Source of the DNA: Streptomyces wedmorensis
GTDB lineage: Bacteria > Actinomycetota > Actinomycetes > Streptomycetales > Streptomycetaceae
Direction of reading: 5' to 3'
NCBI RefSeq assembly: GCF_000716445.1
Contig: NZ_JNWK01000021.1
Span: 62,001-126,000, forward strand
Length of the DNA stretch: 64,000 bases
Part shown: positions 59,065 through 64,000 of the stretch, one piece after another
Numbering within the stretch: the first letter of the stretch is position 1
How the letters are laid out: each line of letters opens with the position of its first letter
Made by a program: the position numbers and the translations under genes
The notes under the pieces: generated by a model
Seen by the model: only the letters and a program-made list of their open reading frames with translations
The model's database searches: none
Told to the model about the DNA's origin: nothing

Positions 59065-60105
59065 ATGTCTCACAGCATCAATCTCGCAGTCATCCCCGGC
59101 GACGGCATCGGCCAGGAGGTCGTGGCCCAGGGCCTCAAGATCCTCGCGGCCGTCCTTCCCCAGGACGTGAAGCTGGAGACCGAGGAGTACGACTTCGGCG
59201 CCAAGCGCTACCGCGCCACCGGTGAGACCCTCACCGACGCCGACCTCGCCTCCCTCAAGAAGCACGACGCCATCCTGCTCGGCGCCATCGGCGACCCGTC
59301 GGTGCCGTCCGGTGTCCTGGAGCGAGGCTTCCTCCTGAAGCTCCGCTTCGCCTTCGACCACCACGTGAACCTGCGTCCGTCGAAGCTGCTCCCCGGTGTG
59401 GCCACCCCGCTCGCCGGTCAGCCCGCGATCGACTTCATCGTGGTCCGCGAGGGCACCGAGGGGCCGTACACGGGCAACGGCGGCACCATCCGCAAGGGCA
59501 CCCCGCACGAGGTCGCCACCGAGGTCTCGGTCAACACCGCCTTCGGTGTCGAGCGCGTGGTCCGCGACGCCTTCGCCCGCGCCCAGGCCCGTCCGCGCAA
59601 GAAGCTGACGCTGGTCCACAAGAACAACGTGCTGACCTTCGCCGGCCACCTCTGGACGGACACCTTCAACAAGGTGGCCCAGGAGTTCCCCGAGGTCACC
59701 ACCGACTACCTGCACGTCGACGCCGCGACGATCTTCCTCGTCACGGACCCGGCCCGCTTCGACGTGATCGTCACCGACAACCTGTTCGGCGACATCATCA
59801 CCGACCTCGCGGCTGCGGTCTCCGGCGGCATCGGCGTCGCCGCCTCGGGCAACATCAACCCGAGCGGCGAGTTCCCGTCCATGTTCGAGCCGGTCCACGG
59901 CTCCGCGCCGGACATCGCGGGCCAGGGCAAGGCCGACCCCACGGCCACCGTCCTCTCGGTCGCCCTGCTGCTCCGCCACCTCGGCTACGAGGCCGAGGCC
60001 GCCCGGGTCGAGGAGGCCGTCGCGGCCGACCTCACCGAGCGCGGCGACGCCGTCCGTACGACGGACCAGATCGGCGACGCGCTCGCCGCCCGAGTAGCGA
60101 GCTGA
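59065..60105 (+). CDS. leuB: 3-isopropylmalate dehydrogenase
   Basis: A 346-residue beta-decarboxylating dehydrogenase of leucine synthesis. Seen: [72 protein letters not shown]-equivalent [10 protein letters not shown], and [21 protein letters not shown] with the NAD-discriminating [20 protein letters not shown]. Start ATG 59065 lies after GACGAAGAGTAGGG. It and ilvE next to it complete branched-chain synthesis begun by ilvBNC 13 kb upstream. A terminator follows. Confidence 0.95.
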   Translation: MSHSINLAVIPGDGIGQEVVAQGLKILAAVLPQDVKLETEEYDFGAKRYRATGETLTDADLASLKKHDAILLGAIGDPSVPSGVLERGFLLKLRFAFDHHVNLRPSKLLPGVATPLAGQPAIDFIVVREGTEGPYTGNGGTIRKGTPHEVATEVSVNTAFGVERVVRDAFARAQARPRKKLTLVHKNNVLTFAGHLWTDTFNKVAQEFPEVTTDYLHVDAATIFLVTDPARFDVIVTDNLFGDIITDLAAAVSGGIGVAASGNINPSGEFPSMFEPVHGSAPDIAGQGKADPTATVLSVALLLRHLGYEAEAARVEEAVAADLTERGDAVRTTDQIGDALAARVAS

Positions 60106-60129
60106 CCCGGGCCGACTGACTTCCTACAG

Positions 60130-60162
60130 CAGCCGCCGGGTCGCATCAGCGCCCGGCGGCTG
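60130..60162 (+). terminator. Terminator after leuB
   Basis: CAGCCGCCGGG (60130-60140) pairs perfectly with CCCGGCGGCTG (60152-60162), 24 bp after the stop. Confidence 0.8.
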
Positions 60163-60215
60163 TACCTGTGCGGCCGCAGGGTGCCACCATCGAACCCTGG
60201 ACCGTGTTCACCCGT

Positions 60216-60244
60216 TTCGTGCACCGGCCCCCACGAGCGATAAT
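60216..60244 (+). promoter_or_regulatory. Candidate ilvE promoter
   Basis: GATAAT (60239-60244) is one base from the -10 consensus, with TTCGTG (60216-60221) 17 bp upstream. A GACGTCCG/CGGACGTC stem (60278-60285 with 60293-60300) then lies in the untranslated leader of ilvE. Confidence 0.45.
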
Positions 60245-60360
60245 CGAACGTGGGGCCGCGGCATGCGGGCATGCTCGGACGTCCGCGCACTTCGGACGTC
60301 AGCCGCAGAATGAGGTGTGAGCGCGGTCCGACCCACACAACCGGTGAAGGACACGCACTC

Positions 60361-61452
60361 ATGACGACGCCCACCATCGAGCTCAAGCCCTCCTCCAGCC
60401 CGCTGTCCGACGCGGAGCGCGAGGCGATCCTGGCCAACCCGGGGTTCGGCCGCCACTTCACCGACCACATGGTCACCATCCGGTGGACCGAGGGCCGCGG
60501 CTGGCACGACGCCCAGCTGGTGCCGTACGGTCCGCTGTCCCTGGACCCGGCCACGAACGTCCTGCACTACGCGCAGGAGATCTTCGAGGGCCTGAAGGCC
60601 TACCGCCGCCCCGACGGCTCGGTCGCCACCTTCCGCCCCGACGCCAACGCCCGCCGCTTCCAGTCCTCCGCCCGCCGGCTCGGCATGCCCGAACTGCCGG
60701 TCGAGACCTTCGTCGAGGCCTGTGACGTCCTGGTCCGGCACGACGAGGCCTGGGTCCCGGCGCACGGCGGCGAGGACTCGCTGTACCTGCGTCCGTTCAT
60801 GATCGCCACCGAGGTCGGCCTGGGCGTCCGCCCGGCCAACGAGTACCTCTTCGTCGTCATCGCCTCGCCGGCCGGCCCGTACTTCCCCGGCGGCGTGAAG
60901 CCGGTCTCCATCTGGGCCTCGGAGGACCGCGTCCGCGCCGTCCCCGGCGGCGTCGGCGACGCCAAGACCGGCGGCAACTACGCGGCCTCCCTGCTCGCGC
61001 AGGCCGAGGCGGCGGCCAAGGGCTGCGACCAGGTCTGCTACCTCGACGCGGTCGAGCACAAGTGGGTCGAGGAACTCGGCGGCATGAACCTGTACTTCGT
61101 GTACGGCGACAAGATCGTCACCCCGACGCTCACCGGTTCGCTGCTCGCCGGCATCACCCGTGACTCGCTCCTCAAGGTCGCGAAGGACCTCGGCTACGAG
61201 TCCGAGGAGGCCCGCGTCTCCATCGACCAGTGGCAGGCCGACACCGAGAACGGCACCCTCACCGAGGTCTTCGCCTGCGGCACCGCCGCCGTCATCACCC
61301 CGGTCGGCACGGTCAAGTCCGCCCGGGGCGAGTGGCAGCAGTCGGGCGGCGAGCCCGGCGAGGTCACGATGAAGCTGCGCGAGGCGCTGCTCGCGATCCA
61401 GACCGGCAAGTCCGAGGACGTCCACGGCTGGATGCACGAGCTCGGCAAGTAG
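60361..61452 (+). CDS. ilvE: Branched-chain amino acid aminotransferase
   Basis: A 363-residue class IV PLP aminotransferase that completes Val/Leu/Ile synthesis. Characteristic elements: [55 protein letters not shown], the PLP Lys in [16 protein letters not shown], and [18 protein letters not shown] 60361 is the only start that fits the family; GGTGAAGGA precedes it. The length is as expected for the bacterial/mitochondrial-type IlvE. It sits convergent with the permease gene, 3 bp apart. Confidence 0.95.
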   Translation: MTTPTIELKPSSSPLSDAEREAILANPGFGRHFTDHMVTIRWTEGRGWHDAQLVPYGPLSLDPATNVLHYAQEIFEGLKAYRRPDGSVATFRPDANARRFQSSARRLGMPELPVETFVEACDVLVRHDEAWVPAHGGEDSLYLRPFMIATEVGLGVRPANEYLFVVIASPAGPYFPGGVKPVSIWASEDRVRAVPGGVGDAKTGGNYAASLLAQAEAAAKGCDQVCYLDAVEHKWVEELGGMNLYFVYGDKIVTPTLTGSLLAGITRDSLLKVAKDLGYESEEARVSIDQWQADTENGTLTEVFACGTAAVITPVGTVKSARGEWQQSGGEPGEVTMKLREALLAIQTGKSEDVHGWMHELGK

Positions 61453-61455
61453 GAG

Positions 61456-62880
61456 CTACTCCGTCGCCGCCAGGGCTTCCGGGGCCGTCGTCACGGTCCC
61501 GGGGGCCCTGTTCGGCGTCAGTACGGCGTACAGCGCGCCGCCCACGACGCCCGAGAGCACGAAGCTGCAGTCGATCCCGCCCGTCAGGGCGAGCAGCGGC
61601 CCCTCGTAGAGCGGCGTCGACACCGCGGCCAGGCCGACCGCCGCGCCGATCGCCCAGGAGGCGGTGGCGCGCGGGTGCCAGCCCGCCGAGAACCAGTAGA
61701 TCCCGCCGCGCGAGCGGTTGTTGAAGACCTGGAGCGCCTCCGGGTCGTACGTCCCGCCGCACCGGGCGTGCCCGATCAGGGTGATCACCGCCCACGGGGT
61801 GCCGATCGCCGTGAGGAGCAGGACGAAGGACGTCATCGCGGTCTGCGCGTCCGAGGCGAAGTGGCCGAGGAAGACGAAGGCCGTCGCCACCGCGGCGACC
61901 ACGAGCGTGGCGTGCGCGCGGGTGGCCCGCGGCAGGATCGCGTCCAGGTCGAGCCCCATCGAGTACAGCATCAGCCCGGCGTTGCCGACGGAACCGGCGG
62001 TGGCCGCGATCAGCAGCGGGACCAGGTACCAGGTGGGCGACGCGGCGACGAGCGGGCCCGCGTAGTCGAGCCCGCCGCGGGCCGCGAGAGCGGTGAACGT
62101 GCCGAAGAGCTGGGGGACCAGCAGGCCGACGAGCAGGCCGAGACAGGTGGCGCGCAGCACCTTCCGCGGGCTGTGGCGCTCGGGGGACACGTACCGGGTG
62201 TAGTCGCCGAGCAGGGTGATGAACGCGACCGGGCCGCTGAGCCCCGCCGCGACCGCGGAGAGCAGCCAGGTCGGCCGGAACGAGTCCAGCAGGTACGGGG
62301 TGTCCGGTACCGCGGCCGTCGTGAAGTCGCCGGCGTAGGCCGCGAGTCCGACGGCCAGGAGCACGGTCATGCCGACCGCGAGGGCCTTGCTGAGCCGCAG
62401 CAGCAGCCGGTAGCCGTACACCGCGCCGACCACCGTGCAGGCGGCGAGCAGCGCGTAGACGGCGGCGTGCGCCGCGCCGCCGGTCGGCAGGCCGACCAGT
62501 CGGGCGAGGGTCCCGACCATGACGTCGCCGCCGATCCACAGCGTCAGGGCGGTGTAGCCGAGCGAGAGCAGCAGCCCGACCACGGAGCCGACGAGCCGGC
62601 CGCGGACGCCGAAGAAGGCGCCGGACGAGGTGGAGAGGTTGGTCGCGGTGCGGAGGGACACAAGCGCCAGCGGGGCGGTGACGGCGACGCCGACGACGGT
62701 TCCTGTGACGACGGAGGTCACCGAGCCCCAGAAGCCGAGGCCGAAGGAGACCGGCAGCCAGCCGAAGACGATCACTCCCAGGCAGAGGTTGGATCCGAGC
62801 AGGATCGAGACGAGGTCGCGGGGGCCGCTGGTGCGTTCGGCCTCGGGGATGGTGTCGACTCCGCGCTGTTCTATCGGCAT
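61456..62880 (-). CDS. NCS1-family cytosine/purine-type permease
   Basis: A 474-residue, 12-segment membrane transporter. N-terminal FGWLPVSFGLGFWGSVTSVVTG and SLRTATNLSTSSGAFFGVRGRLVGSVVG follow the NCS1 pattern of CodB/Fcy2-type proteins that import cytosine, purines or allantoin with a cation. It starts at ATG 62880 with AGGGAG; an earlier in-frame start at 62928 is less likely. It diverges from the urease relic, and two similar 18-bp sites separate them, so its substrate may be a nitrogen source linked to urea. Confidence 0.87.
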   Translation of the reverse strand: MPIEQRGVDTIPEAERTSGPRDLVSILLGSNLCLGVIVFGWLPVSFGLGFWGSVTSVVTGTVVGVAVTAPLALVSLRTATNLSTSSGAFFGVRGRLVGSVVGLLLSLGYTALTLWIGGDVMVGTLARLVGLPTGGAAHAAVYALLAACTVVGAVYGYRLLLRLSKALAVGMTVLLAVGLAAYAGDFTTAAVPDTPYLLDSFRPTWLLSAVAAGLSGPVAFITLLGDYTRYVSPERHSPRKVLRATCLGLLVGLLVPQLFGTFTALAARGGLDYAGPLVAASPTWYLVPLLIAATAGSVGNAGLMLYSMGLDLDAILPRATRAHATLVVAAVATAFVFLGHFASDAQTAMTSFVLLLTAIGTPWAVITLIGHARCGGTYDPEALQVFNNRSRGGIYWFSAGWHPRATASWAIGAAVGLAAVSTPLYEGPLLALTGGIDCSFVLSGVVGGALYAVLTPNRAPGTVTTAPEALAATE

Positions 62881-62910
62881 GAGGACTCCCTGCGGGGGCG
62901 GACGGGGAAG

Positions 62911-62928
62911 ATTTAGAGTGCTGCTCAA
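62911..62928. promoter_or_regulatory. Operator-like site 1 (ATTTAGAGTGCTGCTCAA)
   Basis: One of two 18-mers in the gap between the permease and the urease relic, agreeing at 15 of 18 positions with the other. It lies 31 bp upstream of the permease ATG. Confidence 0.65.
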
Positions 62929-62979
62929 TGTGACCCACGTGTTGTAGTCACGTCAATGCTTGGAACCTGGGCGTTCAGC

Positions 62980-62997
62980 ATTTAGAGTGGCACTCAA
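62980..62997. promoter_or_regulatory. Operator-like site 2 (ATTTAGAGTGGCACTCAA)
   Basis: Second copy, containing the dyad GAGTG-GC-ACTC, 18 bp before the urease relic GTG. Together with site 1 it suggests one regulator controlling both directions, probably a GntR or TetR type protein encoded elsewhere. Confidence 0.65.
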
Positions 62998-63014
62998 ACA
63001 GGAGGTGTACCGAG

Positions 63015-63341
63015 GTGCGACCGACCCCCACCGAACGCGACCGGCTGCTGCTCTTCGGCGCCGCCGACCTCTCGGTCGCGTTCGTCGCGCAGGCCGCCGT
63101 CGACCTCGGCTCCGACGCGATGCCGACCCGCCGCCGGGTCGCCGTCCGCGGCACCCGCGGCACCCGCGGCATCCGCGGCATCCGCGGCACCCGTGGCATC
63201 GGACCCGCGGACCTCCTGCTCGACTCCCGGGTCGGCGACGTCCAGGTGGACGGCCACACCGGCCTCGTCCCGCTCGACGGCTCCCCGATCCGCTCCGGGG
63301 CGGCCGAGTCCGTCTCCCCCAACCGCCTCCACTTCCTCTAG
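63015..63341 (+). pseudogene. Urease relic: start of ureA (gamma) fused to end of ureC (alpha)
   Basis: A 108-residue ORF. Residues 1-19 (MRPTPTERDRLLLFGAADL) match the N-terminus of urease gamma. From residue 20 it continues as the C-terminal end of urease alpha: SVAFVAQAAVDLG, then VAVRGTRG-IGPADLLLDSRVG and a terminal SPNRLHFL, equivalent to the alpha subunit end (TRxxGKADM ... RYFLF). The rest of gamma, all of beta and most of alpha, including the nickel site, are missing. The join is in frame and the GTG and GGAGGTG ribosome site are intact, so a short product may still be made, but it cannot be a urease. Confidence 0.8.
63150..63203 (+). repeat. Six 9-bp tandem units in the urease relic
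   Basis: GGCACCCGC x2, GGCATCCGC x2, GGCACCCGT and GGCATCGGA follow head to tail, encoding RGTRGTRGIRGIRGTRGIG. Only one or two such units are expected at this point of urease alpha, so the array looks like slippage expansion. Confidence 0.85.
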
Positions 63342-63350
63342 GACTGACCC

Positions 63351-64000
63351 ATGACCTTCCGCATGCCCGCCGAATGGATGCCGCACGAGCGCACCTGGAT
63401 GGCCTGGCCCAGCCCCAACCCCACCTTCACCGACGCGGAGGAGCTCGCCGAGGCGCGCGACGCCTGGGCGTCGGTGGCCCGCGCCGTCCGCCGCTTCGAG
63501 CCGGTCACCGTGGTGGTCGCCCCCGGCGACGCGGAGTCGGCCGCCGCGCTCCTCGGCCCGGACATCGACCTGGTCGAGCGCGAGCTCGACGACGCCTGGA
63601 TGCGGGACATCGGCCCCACCTTCGTCACGAACGGCACCGAACTGGCCGCCGTGGACTGGGTGTTCAACGGCTGGGGCGGCCAGGACTGGGCCCGCTGGGC
63701 GAACGACTCCAAGATCGCCCGCCATGTGGCGGACGTCGCCGGCGTCCCCGTCCAGTCCTCCCCCCTCGTCAACGAGGGCGGCGCGATCCACGTCGACGGC
63801 GAGGGCACCGTCCTGCTCACCGACACCGTCCAGCTCGGCTCCGGCCGCAACCCCGAGTGGACCCGCGAGCAGGTCGAGGCCGAGATCCACGCCAAGCTCG
63901 GCACGACCAAGGCGATCTGGCTCCCGCACGGCCTCGCCGGCGACTACGGCCTCTACGGAACCCAGGGCCACGTCGACATCGTCGCCGCCTTCGCCCGCCC
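63351..64000 (+). CDS. Agmatine deiminase (partial, runs off the window)
   Basis: The first 216 residues of a PPAD-family agmatine deiminase, which makes N-carbamoylputrescine and ammonia from agmatine. Diagnostic start MPAEWMPHERTWMAWPSPNPTF, catalytic-site ELDDAWMRDIGPTFV, VDWVFNGWGGQDWARWANDS, LVNEGGAIHVDGEGTVLLT and the fragment LPHGLAGDYGLYGTQGHVD. The nucleophilic Cys would lie beyond the edge. Its ATG is 9 bp after the relic, so it was probably part of the urease operon and still uses that promoter. Confidence 0.92.
   Translation, partial: MTFRMPAEWMPHERTWMAWPSPNPTFTDAEELAEARDAWASVARAVRRFEPVTVVVAPGDAESAAALLGPDIDLVERELDDAWMRDIGPTFVTNGTELAAVDWVFNGWGGQDWARWANDSKIARHVADVAGVPVQSSPLVNEGGAIHVDGEGTVLLTDTVQLGSGRNPEWTREQVEAEIHAKLGTTKAIWLPHGLAGDYGLYGTQGHVDIVAAFAR

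Noticed and set aside
60271-60330. Attenuation leader peptide for ilvE
   Set aside because: The ATG at 60271 is in frame with ilvE and open into it, with no stop and no run of Ile/Leu/Val codons.
63150-63203. CRISPR-like array
   Set aside because: Units are 9 bp and contiguous without spacers; it is a coding tandem repeat.

Overview
The window is about 72% GC with extreme G/C third-position bias and frequent GTG/TTG starts. Its gene order (mnmA, LOG, SDR, methionine synthase, ligA, GGDEF-EAL, gatC-gatA-gatB, ilvB-ilvN-ilvC-serA, leuB, ilvE) is the one I associate with the central chromosome of Streptomyces, roughly the SCO5470-SCO5527 stretch of S. coelicolor. It reads as core chromosome. 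I saw no prophage, insertion sequence, CRISPR array, tRNA or rRNA.

Layout, left part (1-25.8 kb). The left edge carries a glycine-riboswitch aptamer on the minus strand, reading out of the window. It is followed by a P-loop kinase-like gene, two SseB-family paralogues and a five-gene peptide/nickel-type ABC importer operon (3.2-9.4 kb). Next come a TRIC channel, a thioesterase, cysteine desulfurase and mnmA (the sulfur-transfer pair for tRNA thiolation), a Tat-exported amidase and an alpha/beta hydrolase that lacks its nucleophile. A likely operon of LOG, SDR, methionine synthase and ligA follows, then a GGDEF-EAL protein (RmdB-like) and the gatC-gatA-small membrane protein-gatB operon for Glu/Asp-tRNA amidation.

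Middle (25.9-42.6 kb). Accessory metabolism and envelope genes: Tat phospholipase C, MMPL transporter, GNAT, an acidic-repeat membrane protein, a large LuxR-type ATPase regulator (LAL), a lipoprotein sugar dehydrogenase, an aldo/keto reductase, a 2-hydroxyacid dehydrogenase and a second GGDEF protein with a decayed EAL domain.

Right (42.6-64 kb). A branched-chain amino acid block begins with a 13-residue leader peptide containing Ile-Leu-Val-Leu and a terminator with a T-run, followed by ilvB, ilvN, ilvC and serA. A leaderless tetR gene has a 17-bp inverted repeat across its promoter. A PucR regulator faces the proline catabolic pair (proline dehydrogenase, P5C dehydrogenase). An Asp-nucleophile hydrolase faces an AAC(2')-type acetyltransferase. 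A PadR/HAAS pair and a LysR/oxidoreductase pair follow, then a structured leader with a 43-residue gene, leuB and ilvE. The end holds an NCS1 cytosine/purine-type permease, a urease relic (start of ureA joined in frame to the end of ureC) and the first part of agmatine deiminase. Two near-identical 18-mers lie between the permease and the relic and look like operators.

I found no convincing new multi-gene system. The observations most worth following are the urease deletion relic with its operator pair, the ilvB attenuator, the TetR operator, the catalytically degenerate EAL and hydrolase proteins, the AAC(2') homologue and the structured leader before leuB.
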